NCBI RefSeq assembly: GCF_014199595.1
Contig: NZ_JACHNX010000002.1
Coordinates: 434,001 to 498,000 of the forward strand
Origin: Sphingomonas yabuuchiae
GTDB lineage: Bacteria; Pseudomonadota; Alphaproteobacteria; Sphingomonadales; Sphingomonadaceae
Direction: 5' to 3'
DNA: 64,000 nucleotides
Under the pieces are notes generated by a model. It was given only the letters and a program-made list of their open reading frames with translations. It ran no database searches and had not been told where the DNA came from. Below are positions 17,779 through 27,183 of this stretch, one piece after another. Made by a program: the position numbers and the translations under genes. Every line of letters starts with the position of its first letter. Position 1 is the first letter of the stretch.

Positions 17779-20712
17779 TCAAAGCTTCAGGCTGATACCC
17801 GCGAAGAAGGTCCGGCCGAGTGCGTCATAGACGTTCGGGAAGGTATTGCCCGAATTGGCCCCGCTGCTGCCCGCCGAGCCGCCGACGATCGGCGGATTGA
17901 TGTTGAACAGGTTGCTGACACCGACGCGGAACGTGTACTGCTTGTTCACGTCGAAACTGATGTTCGTGTCGATATAGGAATAGGACGGAATGCGGCTGGC
18001 CAGGATCGGCGTGCCCGCATCCGCGCTGACCGGCCCGACATAACGCCACCGCCCCTGGATCGCGATCCCGTTCAGGTCGAGTACGGCCGAGGCCTGATGC
18101 TTCCAGCGCGGGATCGGGTTGATCGAGACCGCCGCGCAGCTGTTGCCGAACTTGCCCGCGCAGTTGATCGGGGTCGCCTGCGCGCCCAGATTGAAGGTGT
18201 AGCTGTCGACATAGGTGCCCGCCATGTTCAGCGTCAGGCTGTTGCCGTCACCCGGCAGGGTGAAGCGATAATCCGCCGAGACGTCAATGCCGCTGGTCTT
18301 GAGCGTGGCGACGTTGATCAACTGCTCCGTCACGCCCGGGAACTGGCCATTCGCATTGGGCGAGCCCGACAGCTGGCCGGAGATATTGTTCCGTACGATC
18401 AGCGAGCAATAGGCCGAGATATTGTTGTTGAAACACTGGTTCACGATGTCCTGCGAACCATCGGACGCGATATAGTTGTTCACCTTCATCCGGTAATAGT
18501 CGACGGTGACGTTCAGGCCGGGCAGGAAGCGCGGCGAGAACACCGCGCCCGCCGTCAGCGTGTTGGCGGTTTCCGGGCGCAGCGCGGGGTTGCCGCCCGC
18601 GTTGATGTTGGTCTGGTTCGCGGTCACGTCCTGAATGACGCCCGAGTTGACCAGCGTGGCGGGAGCCCCCTGGGCGATACATTTGGCGGCCAGCGTCGCA
18701 TTGCCCTGAGGAAGACCATTGGCGCAGGGGTCGGTGGCCAGGACATCGGTGCCCGCCTGGGTGATCGGGCTGTTCAACTCGGCAATGTTGGGATCGCGGG
18801 TCGCCCGGTTGAAGATCGCCCGGAAGCGCACGCCCTCGACCGGACTCCAGTCGCCGCCCAGCTTGTAGGTCACGGCGTCCAGCTTATTGCGACCCGCCAC
18901 CGTGTTGTTGGTGTAGGAGGAATAGCGGACGCCCCCTTCGAAGTTCAGCGCGCGGACGAAGGGCCGGTCGGTGACCAGCGGCATCTGCAACTCGCCGTAA
19001 ATTTCCTTGACGTCGAAGGACGCATTCGGAACCGCCGTGCCCTGGCCGTAATAGATCAAATTGCCCGAGCCGTAATTGGCGTCGACCGACTGGCTGCCCG
19101 TCTCCCGGCGATACTCCGCGCCCAGCGCAACCGCCGCGGGCTTGTCGGCCAGCGGGCTTTGCAAGAAGTTCAGGTCGCCCGACAGGCTGCCGCCGGTGAC
19201 GAACTGGGTATAGCGATTGTCCTGCGCGCCGTTGGCGGTGATGAACGACAGCGCCGCCGCCGAAATCGGCTGAGACGTGAACAGGTTAACGGGGACGCAG
19301 CCATTGGCGGAATTGGCGCAGACGGGGGTGCCGTTCGCGCCGACCGTCGCATTGATGGCCTGAGCGGTCTTGTTATAGTCGAGGTCGTTCAGCAGCGCCT
19401 GATGCCGCTTGGCCAGGCCATATTGCGCGAACACATCGTAATGGAAGCTGTCGGCGAAATCGCCACGCAGGCCCACAATGCCGAAATAGGTATCGTTGGT
19501 GAATTCCTGGATGCGGCCGCCCGTCTCGGTCACGCGGCGACGGATGCCGACATTGGCGGTGCCGTCGGCATTCAGGTTCTTCGGATCGCCAAAGATCAAT
19601 GCGGAATTGGCCGCGTTGAGGAACGGGTTGTTGGGCGAGATGGTGAAGTTGAATCCGGCGGTCGCCGTCGGTGCCAGAATCGCGGTCACGTCGCTGCGCG
19701 TATAGCTGCCGCGTGCATAGAGTTCGGCCGCGTCAGAGAATTTGTAGCTGGCCAGCGCCGTCGCATTGTACCGCTCCAGCGGCACTTGCAGATAATTGGC
19801 GGGATTGAAGTTGTACGGCTTGTAATAAGGCACGAAATTGTCCGTGCCGCCCGCTTGGCTGCCGTCGTTGATCTGGTATCGGCCGGAGTTGATGTCGATG
19901 ACCGTCGGCGTCGCGTTGCTCGACCCGCTGGGCTTCAGATTGGCGTCGAGATTCTGCGCCGAATAGGCCCGCGCCGACTGATAGACGCCGTCCCGCTTCG
20001 TGTACTGACCCGCGATGACGATATGCCCGGCATCGTCGTTGCCGAACTTTATGCCCGCCGCCAGGCCCGCATTATACTGGGCGGCGTCACCATGCCCGGT
20101 GACCTGCGAGCTGGCATCGGCGCGCACGCCCTCCAGCTTGTCGTCGAGCACGAAGTTGACCACGCCCGAAATGGCATCGGCGCCGTAGACCGCCGAGGCG
20201 CCGCCGGTCAGCACGTCGACGCGCTTGATCAGGACGGTCGGGATCGCGTTGATGTCGACCGCGCCGCCAATGTCCGACGGCACCATGCGGCGGCCGTTCA
20301 CGAGCACCAGCGTCCGCTGCGATCCCAGGCCGCGCAGATCGACCGTCGCAGTGCCGCCATTGCCGTTGTTCGTCGTGCTGCTCGCGGCGGGCACGAACTG
20401 CGGCGAGGATGAGAGATAGGACTCGGCGGTGACCGTGTTGGTCGCCTTCAGCTCGCCCGCGCTGATCGTGGCGACGGGGCTGCTGCTCTGGAGGTCGGGT
20501 CGCTGGATGCGCGATCCGGTGACGACGATATCGCCGGTCGGCGCCGGGGTGGTGGTCGCTGTAGTGGTGTCCGTCGCCGCACCCTGCACGGCCTGAGCCG
20601 ACGCCTCCGTCGCAAAACTCGCCATGCCGAGACCCAGGCCAACCAGCGTCAGGCTCTGAAGGGCGGTCCCGATCTGCAACCGGCGACGGGCAAGCGTGGA
20701 ATTCTTGATCAT
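17779..20712 (-). CDS. TonB-dependent receptor
   Basis: 977 residues. Signal peptide with GLGMASFATEASAQA, TonB box DIVVTGSRIQRPD, plug motifs TVDLRGLGSQRTLVLVNGRR and RVDVLTGGASAVYGADAISGVVNFVLD, and a long barrel ending FAGISLKL. Asn/Gly-rich loops typical of sphingomonad carbohydrate or peptide TBDRs; no STN domain. ATG 20712 has gagga about 7 nt upstream. Convergent with the preceding TBDR. The plug is of the same sequence class as the 14748 receptor, so they may be a divergent pair serving related substrates, but nothing in the sequence fixes the ligand. Confidence 0.9.
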   Translation of the reverse strand: MIKNSTLARRRLQIGTALQSLTLVGLGLGMASFATEASAQAVQGAATDTTTATTTPAPTGDIVVTGSRIQRPDLQSSSPVATISAGELKATNTVTAESYLSSSPQFVPAASSTTNNGNGGTATVDLRGLGSQRTLVLVNGRRMVPSDIGGAVDINAIPTVLIKRVDVLTGGASAVYGADAISGVVNFVLDDKLEGVRADASSQVTGHGDAAQYNAGLAAGIKFGNDDAGHIVIAGQYTKRDGVYQSARAYSAQNLDANLKPSGSSNATPTVIDINSGRYQINDGSQAGGTDNFVPYYKPYNFNPANYLQVPLERYNATALASYKFSDAAELYARGSYTRSDVTAILAPTATAGFNFTISPNNPFLNAANSALIFGDPKNLNADGTANVGIRRRVTETGGRIQEFTNDTYFGIVGLRGDFADSFHYDVFAQYGLAKRHQALLNDLDYNKTAQAINATVGANGTPVCANSANGCVPVNLFTSQPISAAALSFITANGAQDNRYTQFVTGGSLSGDLNFLQSPLADKPAAVALGAEYRRETGSQSVDANYGSGNLIYYGQGTAVPNASFDVKEIYGELQMPLVTDRPFVRALNFEGGVRYSSYTNNTVAGRNKLDAVTYKLGGDWSPVEGVRFRAIFNRATRDPNIAELNSPITQAGTDVLATDPCANGLPQGNATLAAKCIAQGAPATLVNSGVIQDVTANQTNINAGGNPALRPETANTLTAGAVFSPRFLPGLNVTVDYYRMKVNNYIASDGSQDIVNQCFNNNISAYCSLIVRNNISGQLSGSPNANGQFPGVTEQLINVATLKTSGIDVSADYRFTLPGDGNSLTLNMAGTYVDSYTFNLGAQATPINCAGKFGNSCAAVSINPIPRWKHQASAVLDLNGIAIQGRWRYVGPVSADAGTPILASRIPSYSYIDTNISFDVNKQYTFRVGVSNLFNINPPIVGGSAGSSGANSGNTFPNVYDALGRTFFAGISLKL

Positions 20713-21088
20713 GACGCGTCCTCATTCTGCCGAGGATCCGGGCCATCCGATCCTCCAGCCAAAATTGCCGCCCCCTGCCCCATCACGAGGCCCGGAAGCG
20801 TGGCGTCATAAAATCGACACAGAGAAACGCTGTAAATTTACGGAAGTGTCATCTTGATCTATTTGGCCGAATGTAACCGCAAGAACACAGTCGACCAGCT
20901 CCTATGCAACAATGGATAAGGGCACACCCGATATACGATAATTATATTGTCTTTAGACGATGAAATGCATGTCACAATTGGTTCATTTCTGGCTCGCTGA
21001 CGCTAGCGACGTCAAACATTACACTGAACCTAACGGCATCTGTTAATCGCGAGCAGGCCATGGCTCCCGTCTGGCAGGCGTTGGATAA
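20713..21088. other. Intergenic region upstream of the 17779-20712 receptor gene
   Basis: 376 bp with no convincing gene. The receptor's Shine-Dalgarno is at its left end. The middle part (about 20820-20960) is AT-richer than its surroundings and should hold the receptor promoter; it includes GATAATTAT at 20937-20945, a 9-mer also found in the palindrome upstream of another receptor (47719-47727). The stop of the GGDEF-EAL gene lies at the right edge. Confidence 0.5.
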
Positions 21089-23140
21089 TCACGCGACGGC
21101 TTCGGCCTCCACGATCCGGGGCCGCAGGCTCGCTACCCGTCGCACATGGTCGGGATCGGCCAGCATGCGCGACGGCCTGCCGATCAGATAGCCTTGGACA
21201 GCGGCGCAACCCTCCCGGGTCACGATGGCCAGCTGGGCGGGTTCCTCCACCCCCTCGGCCAGCACCGGCATGTTGAGCGTCGCACCCAGCGCCGCGACCG
21301 ATCGCAGGATCGACACCGCCTGTTCGTCATGCTCGATCTCGGAGACGAAGGACGCATCGAGCTTGATCCGGTCGAAGGGGAAGGAGCGCAGCACCTCCAG
21401 CGAGGAATAGCCGACGCCGAAATCGTCGAGCGCGATGGCGATGCCCATCGCCTTCAGCGCCTTCAGCTGCTCCAGCGCGAAATGCTTGTCATGGATGATC
21501 GCGCTCTCGGTCAGCTCCAGCGTCAGTCGCTCGGGCGGCAGGCCGCTGTCCGCCAGGGCCGAACGTACCGTCTCGACCAGCTGCTTTTCGGCGAGATGCA
21601 TCGGCGACAGGTTGACCGACACGGGCTGCGGGTCGGCCCAGCCCGCCGCCTCGTGGCAGGCGCGCCGCAGGACCCAGTTGCTCAGCGGCACGATATCGCC
21701 GCTCTTCTCGGCAAGCGGGATGAACCGGGCCGGCGGGATCATGCCCCGGACCGGGTGGTTCCAGCGGATCAGCGCCTCATAGCCGCAAATCTCGCCCGAC
21801 GGGATGGACGACTGCACCTGATAATAGAGTTCGAACGCGTCGGCATCGAGCGCATGGCGGAGATCGGCGATCAACTCGCGCCGCTCGCGCACGGCATCGT
21901 CCATATGCGCGTCGTAGAAACAAGGTTCCTTGGAGTGGGCCGACTTGGCCCGGTACATGGCCAGGTCCGCCTTGGCGAGCAGCGCATCGGCATCGGAGCC
22001 GTCCCGCATGGCCAGCGCGACACCGATATTGGCGCCGATCGACGCGGTGAACCGGTCGAACAGGAATGGTGCCTCGGACGCCGTGGTCAGCCGATGCAGG
22101 AAATCTTCGAGCTCGGCTGGGTCGTCATAGGAAACGACGGCCGAAAACTCGTCGCCGCCCAGCCGGGCGATGCGTTCGCCGGGCCGCAGGATGGCGGAAA
22201 ACCGCGCCGCCAGCGCCGCCAGCAGCTGGTCGCCCGCCTGATGGCCATAGGTATCGTTGACCACCTTGAAGCGCGACAGGTCCATCATCACCACCGCCAT
22301 ACGCTGATACCCGCCGCGGATGCCGAAGCGGGCCTCCAGATCCTCGATGAAGCTGATCCTGTTGGGCAGGTCGGTCAGGCTGTCGTGCAGGGCCATGTGA
22401 CGCAGGCGGCGATAGGTTTCCGACTGGGTATGTCCATCGATCAGGGCGCTGATCGCCGCGCATCCGACGATGATGAGCGTGGCGACCGTCGTCGTGGTCG
22501 CCAGCGTCGCCATGGTCATGCCCGACAGGCCCTGGCCGAGCTTCAGGACGGTGATCTTCATCGCCGTCATGCCGGTGAAGTGAAGCGCCGCGACGGCAAG
22601 GCTCAGCCACGCCACCGCCGTCTTGTTCCTCCAGCGCCCCCGCCCGGCCAGCACGTGGAAGGCCATGGCGGACAGGCCGCTCGACAACAGGATGGAGGCG
22701 ACGACATAAGGCTCTTTCCAGGTGACGATGCCGTCGACCCGGTATGCCGCCATGCCGATATAATGCATGACCGAAATGCCCGTGCCGATCACGGCCCCAC
22801 CGACCGCCCCCGACCAGCGCCGCCGCCCGGCGGCCAGGGCCAGTCCCGGAGCAGCGATCCCGATCACCGCCAGCAGCGACATCAGCGTCAGGATTGGATC
22901 GAGAATGACGGGCGCGCTCGTCCGGAACGCCATCATGGCGACGAAGTGGGTCGCCCAGACCATCGTGCCCGCACCGACCGCACCCAATATGATCCAGCCA
23001 TAGCGGCGATACCCCCGGGAGGCCCGGACCCGGCTGAACAACTGGACGGTCGCAAGCGACCCCGTGACGCAGATCAGCAGCGCCAGCGCGACGAAGCGCA
23101 GGTCATGCTGTTGCGTCAAGCACAGGACGACATCGATCAC
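21089..23140 (-). CDS. MHYT-GGDEF-EAL cyclic-di-GMP enzyme
   Basis: 683-residue membrane protein for c-di-GMP turnover. The N-terminal seven-helix MHYT sensor (about residues 15-235) has the repeated metal-site motifs HFVAMMAF, MHYIGMAA and LHFTGMTA, thought to sense O2, CO or NO through copper. GGDEF is intact (328-332); the inhibitory-site position reads RPGE rather than RxxD. EAL is intact (455-457) with ELTES, DDFGVGYSSL and AEGVE, so phosphodiesterase activity is likely. The real start is the GTG at 23140, which overlaps the GAF gene stop as GTGA; the longer open frame upstream is the GAF gene read in another frame. Confidence 0.92.
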   Translation of the reverse strand: MIDVVLCLTQQHDLRFVALALLICVTGSLATVQLFSRVRASRGYRRYGWIILGAVGAGTMVWATHFVAMMAFRTSAPVILDPILTLMSLLAVIGIAAPGLALAAGRRRWSGAVGGAVIGTGISVMHYIGMAAYRVDGIVTWKEPYVVASILLSSGLSAMAFHVLAGRGRWRNKTAVAWLSLAVAALHFTGMTAMKITVLKLGQGLSGMTMATLATTTTVATLIIVGCAAISALIDGHTQSETYRRLRHMALHDSLTDLPNRISFIEDLEARFGIRGGYQRMAVVMMDLSRFKVVNDTYGHQAGDQLLAALAARFSAILRPGERIARLGGDEFSAVVSYDDPAELEDFLHRLTTASEAPFLFDRFTASIGANIGVALAMRDGSDADALLAKADLAMYRAKSAHSKEPCFYDAHMDDAVRERRELIADLRHALDADAFELYYQVQSSIPSGEICGYEALIRWNHPVRGMIPPARFIPLAEKSGDIVPLSNWVLRRACHEAAGWADPQPVSVNLSPMHLAEKQLVETVRSALADSGLPPERLTLELTESAIIHDKHFALEQLKALKAMGIAIALDDFGVGYSSLEVLRSFPFDRIKLDASFVSEIEHDEQAVSILRSVAALGATLNMPVLAEGVEEPAQLAIVTREGCAAVQGYLIGRPSRMLADPDHVRRVASLRPRIVEAEAVA

Positions 23141-23649
23141 GCGGTCCCCTCCATCTGGAGCAGGTCCGCCCGGCTTTCCAGGGCGACCGCCGCCTGCCGG
23201 GCCAGCGCAATGAGATAGGCTTTCTGGTCCGACGAAGCGGGGTTCCGTCGCTGCGTGTCGAAGACGCACAGTGCACCGACATCGATGCCCCCGGTGACGC
23301 GCAACGGCACGCCGATATAATAGCGGACGAACGGCGCGGCGTTGACGGCTGGCAGTTCGGCCACGCGCGGATCACTGCACGGGTCGCAAATCTCCAGCAC
23401 GTCGGGCTTGTCGAGCGCGAAGGTGCAGAAGCTGCGGTGGCGCGGATTGCAGACGATGTCGACGCCACGGGTCGCCTTGAACCATTGCTGATTGCCATGG
23501 ATCAGGGACAGGAGCGCGATCGGGGCGTTGAAGGATATCGCGGCCCGCTCGACGAAACGGTCGAAGCCGGGTTCGGGCGGCGAGTTCAGAACGTTCAACG
23601 CATGTACGGCGCTGGTACGTCGCCTTTCCCGGAACAGGCTCTTGAGCAT
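23137..23649 (-). CDS. GAF-domain protein coupled to the c-di-GMP enzyme
   Basis: 170 residues forming a single GAF domain: ALNVLNSPPEPGFDRFVERAA, APIALLSLIHGNQQWFKA, SFCTFALDKPDVLEICD and YYIGVPLRVTGGIDVGALCVFD match the free-standing GAF proteins often placed in front of diguanylate cyclases. It carries several cysteines (CNPRHRSFCTF, ICDPCSD) that might bind a metal or redox signal, but this is inference. Its stop overlaps the start of the MHYT-GGDEF-EAL gene (GTGA), so the two are translated together and likely act as a signalling pair. Confidence 0.88.
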   Translation of the reverse strand: MLKSLFRERRRTSAVHALNVLNSPPEPGFDRFVERAAISFNAPIALLSLIHGNQQWFKATRGVDIVCNPRHRSFCTFALDKPDVLEICDPCSDPRVAELPAVNAAPFVRYYIGVPLRVTGGIDVGALCVFDTQRRNPASSDQKAYLIALARQAAVALESRADLLQMEGTA

Positions 23650-24039
23650 CGTCTCTCTTCAGTACTGAGTGCTCATTCTGGTCGCACCTGAACCTTAAAA
23701 CTTGATTTACCGGCATAAATTAATCCGACGGCTTCGGAGTCTTGGCCGCTGGTTCGCAGGCCGATCCTCGGCCAGCTTCGTTCGAATAGCGAAAGAAGCA
23801 ACCGTGCCAAGCGGTGCCCCGCCAAACAGATGCCAGTATCCTTGGCAAAGGATTCCCCAAGACCTGCCGACGCAATTTTACGGTCACCCCAGAAATGACC
23901 AATATCGTCACAGCCATGCTTACCTTTAACCACCCGGTAACTTCACGGGTGATAGGCGGCCGGTCATCGCAGCGCCGGTTCTTGGCGAGTGGAACACCGG
24001 CGACCACAGTCGCTGCTGCGTCAGAGGGGGAATTGCTAA
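23650..24039. other. Divergent intergenic region between GAF gene and TBDR
   Basis: 390 bp without a supportable gene. It should hold promoters for both divergent genes. A small dyad, ATCCTT-ggca-AAGGAT, lies at 23838-23853. The ribosome site of the receptor (gaggggg, 24024-24030) is at the right end. Short ORFs on both strands here lack ribosome sites and homology. Confidence 0.45.
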
Positions 24040-27000
24040 GTGACTTCGATGAATTCCGCATTTGGTAAACTGCGCCTTGGGATTTCGACGGCGGCCTTGC
24101 TGACCGCGATCGCGACCCCGGCCTTTGCGCAGGAGGCAGCACCGGCCCAGCCTGCCGATGCCGCCGACCAGAGCGCGACCGCAGCCGCCACCGCCGAGCA
24201 GGATGTCCAGATCAAGCGGACCGCCCCCGCGCCCGCCACGGCCGAAGGCACGACCGTCGTCGTCACCGGCACGCTGTTCCGCGATTCCAACGCCAGCTCG
24301 ATCTCGCCCGTGACCGTGGTGAACTCGAACGTGATGCTGCGCGCCAACATCACCACCGCACAGGACGCCATCCGTTCGGTCTCCGCCGACAGCGCAGGTT
24401 CGATCTCGACCGGCTTCCGCAACGGCTTCTCGGCCGGTGGCGCGGCGGTGTCGCTGCGTGGTCTGGGCGTGTCGTCGACCGTCGTCCTGATCGACGGCCT
24501 GCGCAATGCGAACTTCCCGCTGAACGATGACGGCCACAACGCCTATGTCGACCTGAACTCGATCCCGTTCAGCACCATCGAGCGCGTCGAAGTGCTGAAG
24601 GACGGCGCATCCTCGACCTATGGCGCCGACGCGATCGGCGGCGTGGTCAATCTGATCAGCAAGAAGAACGTCCAGGGCATTTCGGGCTCGGTCCAGGGGG
24701 GCACCACCGAAAAGGCCGACGGCGCGCACTATCGCGCCACGCTGACCGCCGGGTTCGGCGACTATCGCGAGCAGGGCTTCAACTTCTACGTCAATGGTGA
24801 ATACACCTATGACGGGTACATCACCAACAACTCGCGCGGCTATCCGTTCAACACGCTGGACCTGAGCCCCAGCGGCCTGCAGGATCGCAACCGCAACGAC
24901 GACTCGCTGCTGGCGGCCAATCCGCAAGCGGTCGTCACCCGCGTCCGACAGACCGACCTCAACAATCCGCTGGCGGGTCAGGTCGGCTCGCCGCTGACCA
25001 ACCAGTATGTGCTGCTCAACCCGAATGCGTGCCCCTTCGGCACCTTCACCGTGACCTCGGGCTCGGCGCAGGGCACCGGTTGCAAGCATAACCTGCCTGC
25101 CGAATATTCGATCATCCAGCCCCGCCAGCAGCGTTATTCGACCACGGCGCGCCTGAACGTCCGCATCGCCGAGGGCTGGGAAGCCTTTGCCAGCGGCAGC
25201 TACTCGCATTCCGAAGTCGATATTCGCGGCACCCCGTCGGGCATCCGCCAGACCCAGCCGTTCGGCGGCTCGGCGGCGCTCGCGTCGACCAGCCCGGGCA
25301 TCGTCCTGCCCATGTATGTCTGCGCCGCAGGCGTGAACTGCGCCACCGCCGCGGATCGCCGTCTGAACCCGAACAACCCCTATGCCGTGGCCGGTGCCGA
25401 CCCGACGCAGAATGCCGCGCGCATCTATTATCTGTTCGGCGACATTCCCGCCGGCAGCCACCGTTATGTCGACGTGTTCCGCGCGACCTATGGCATTTCG
25501 GGCGATCTGGGCGATGGCTTCAAGTTCCGCCTGAACGGCGTCTATGCCCGTGACAATTTCGCGGTCACGCAGCGCGGCTTCATCAACATCCAGGGCCTGC
25601 TGAACGCGGTCAACACCGGCGCGTACAACTTCGTCAATCCGGAGCAGAACACGCAGGCCATCCGCAATCAGATCTCGCCGGAGCGGACCACCCCGTCCTA
25701 CTCGACGGTGGCGACGATCGGCGGTTCGCTGCTGAAGTCGCTGATGGAGCTGCCGGGCGGCGACCTGAATGTCGGCGGCGGTTTCCAGGTCCGTCGCGAG
25801 ACGCTGATGAACCGCAACCAGAATGCGGATCTGTCCTATTACGGCCTGAACACCTCGTCGGCCCAGGGTCGTCAGACCGTGACCGCCGGGTTCTTCGAGA
25901 TCGACGCGCCCTTCGCGCGCTCGTTCGACCTGAACGTGTCGGGCCGCTACGATCACTATTCGCAGGGCTATAGCCACTTCTCGCCGAAGGTGGGTGCCAA
26001 GTTCACCCCGGTCCGCGAGTTCTCGCTGCGCGCCACCTATTCGCAGGGCTTCCGCGCGCCGACTTTTGCGGAATACAACCCGGCGAGCAGCTATGCGGGC
26101 TTCTCGTCCTTCACCCCGCCCGCCAGCTTCATCGCGGCGCATCCGGGCAGCCCGGCCTATACGACCTCGTACAATATCGGCAGCGGCGCCCAGGGCAATC
26201 CGGACATCCTGCCCGAAGTGTCGCGCAGCTTCACCGTGGGGACGATCGTCAACCCGACGCGCTGGCTGAACGTCACGGTCGACTATTACAATATCCGCAA
26301 GTCGAACCTGATCGTCAGCGGACCGCTGCGCGCCGAGGCGATCAACGCCTATTACGGCCAGACCAATGCGACCGACGGATGCGCGGCGCTCGCGAAGGTG
26401 GGTCCGGGCTATAAGTGCAACGTCCTCGACGGGGTCGACCCCGTGAACCCGAATGCCCTGCCCCGCCTGCTGGTGTTCGACGTTCCTTACGTCAACGCCA
26501 ACTACATGGTCAGCTCGGGCATCGACATGCAGGCCAATGCGAACTTCCAGTTCGACAATGGCGTCAAGCTGATCAGCCGCGTCGACGTCACCCGCGTCCT
26601 TCGCCTCGACCTCGTCACCCCGGCGGGCGTCGTGCAGAAATATGCGGGTACGCTCGGGCCGTACGAACTGTCCTCGGGCGGCGGCACGCCGCGCATCCGT
26701 GGCAACTGGCAGAACACGATCGAAGTCGGCAATTTTTCGCTGACCAGCACGACCTATTATGTCGGACGGATCAAGCAGGTGGCGGCCGATCGCATTCAGC
26801 CAACCAACGGCGTGATCGACCTGTCATGCAAGAACACGCTGGTGCCTATCATCGCGGGCAGCGATGTGAACAACCAGTGCTTCATCCGCCCGTTCATCTA
26901 CACCGATCTGAACATCGGCGTTCGGGTCAATGACGACTTCCGCTTCTTCTTCAACATCCAGAACCTGACCAATGCCCGCGCTCCGCTGGCGGCGGGGGCC

Positions 27001-27090
27001 TATGCCAGCAATCCCAACTATCTGAGCAGCTGGCATTATGCCGGTCTGGTCGGTCGCAACTTCAGCGCCGGTGCGAACTTCAACTTCTGA
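24040..27090 (+). CDS. TonB-dependent receptor
   Basis: 1016 residues starting at a GTG 9 nt after gaggggg; the in-frame ATG at 24049 would place the site 18 nt away. Signal peptide ends ATPAFAQ, followed by an Ala/Pro-rich spacer, TonB box TTVVVTGTLFR, plug (GAAVSLRGLGVSSTVVLIDGLR, VEVLKDGASSTYGADAIGGVVNLISKK) and a barrel ending SAGANFNF. No STN domain. A hairpin terminator follows at 27111, so it seems to be a single-gene unit; substrate unknown. Confidence 0.9.
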   Translation: MTSMNSAFGKLRLGISTAALLTAIATPAFAQEAAPAQPADAADQSATAAATAEQDVQIKRTAPAPATAEGTTVVVTGTLFRDSNASSISPVTVVNSNVMLRANITTAQDAIRSVSADSAGSISTGFRNGFSAGGAAVSLRGLGVSSTVVLIDGLRNANFPLNDDGHNAYVDLNSIPFSTIERVEVLKDGASSTYGADAIGGVVNLISKKNVQGISGSVQGGTTEKADGAHYRATLTAGFGDYREQGFNFYVNGEYTYDGYITNNSRGYPFNTLDLSPSGLQDRNRNDDSLLAANPQAVVTRVRQTDLNNPLAGQVGSPLTNQYVLLNPNACPFGTFTVTSGSAQGTGCKHNLPAEYSIIQPRQQRYSTTARLNVRIAEGWEAFASGSYSHSEVDIRGTPSGIRQTQPFGGSAALASTSPGIVLPMYVCAAGVNCATAADRRLNPNNPYAVAGADPTQNAARIYYLFGDIPAGSHRYVDVFRATYGISGDLGDGFKFRLNGVYARDNFAVTQRGFINIQGLLNAVNTGAYNFVNPEQNTQAIRNQISPERTTPSYSTVATIGGSLLKSLMELPGGDLNVGGGFQVRRETLMNRNQNADLSYYGLNTSSAQGRQTVTAGFFEIDAPFARSFDLNVSGRYDHYSQGYSHFSPKVGAKFTPVREFSLRATYSQGFRAPTFAEYNPASSYAGFSSFTPPASFIAAHPGSPAYTTSYNIGSGAQGNPDILPEVSRSFTVGTIVNPTRWLNVTVDYYNIRKSNLIVSGPLRAEAINAYYGQTNATDGCAALAKVGPGYKCNVLDGVDPVNPNALPRLLVFDVPYVNANYMVSSGIDMQANANFQFDNGVKLISRVDVTRVLRLDLVTPAGVVQKYAGTLGPYELSSGGGTPRIRGNWQNTIEVGNFSLTSTTYYVGRIKQVAADRIQPTNGVIDLSCKNTLVPIIAGSDVNNQCFIRPFIYTDLNIGVRVNDDFRFFFNIQNLTNARAPLAAGAYASNPNYLSSWHYAGLVGRNFSAGANFNF

Positions 27091-27110
27091 TCCGGCCTGA
27101 CCGGGTGATG

Positions 27111-27145
27111 CGCGCCGGGACCGACTTCGCCGTCGTCCCGGCGCG
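27111..27145 (+). terminator. Hairpin terminator after TBDR
   Basis: Perfect 11-bp stem CGCGCCGGGAC (27111-27121) / GTCCCGGCGCG (27135-27145) with a 13-nt loop, 20 bp after the receptor stop. It is followed by only a short T-containing stretch, so termination strength is uncertain. Confidence 0.65.
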
Positions 27146-27183
27146 TATTGCCATCCTACCTATTGCGGCGTCATAGGCGACCG

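Noticed and set aside
26824..27036. Minus-strand 70-codon frame at the receptor 3' end
   Set aside because: Antisense shadow, no ribosome site.
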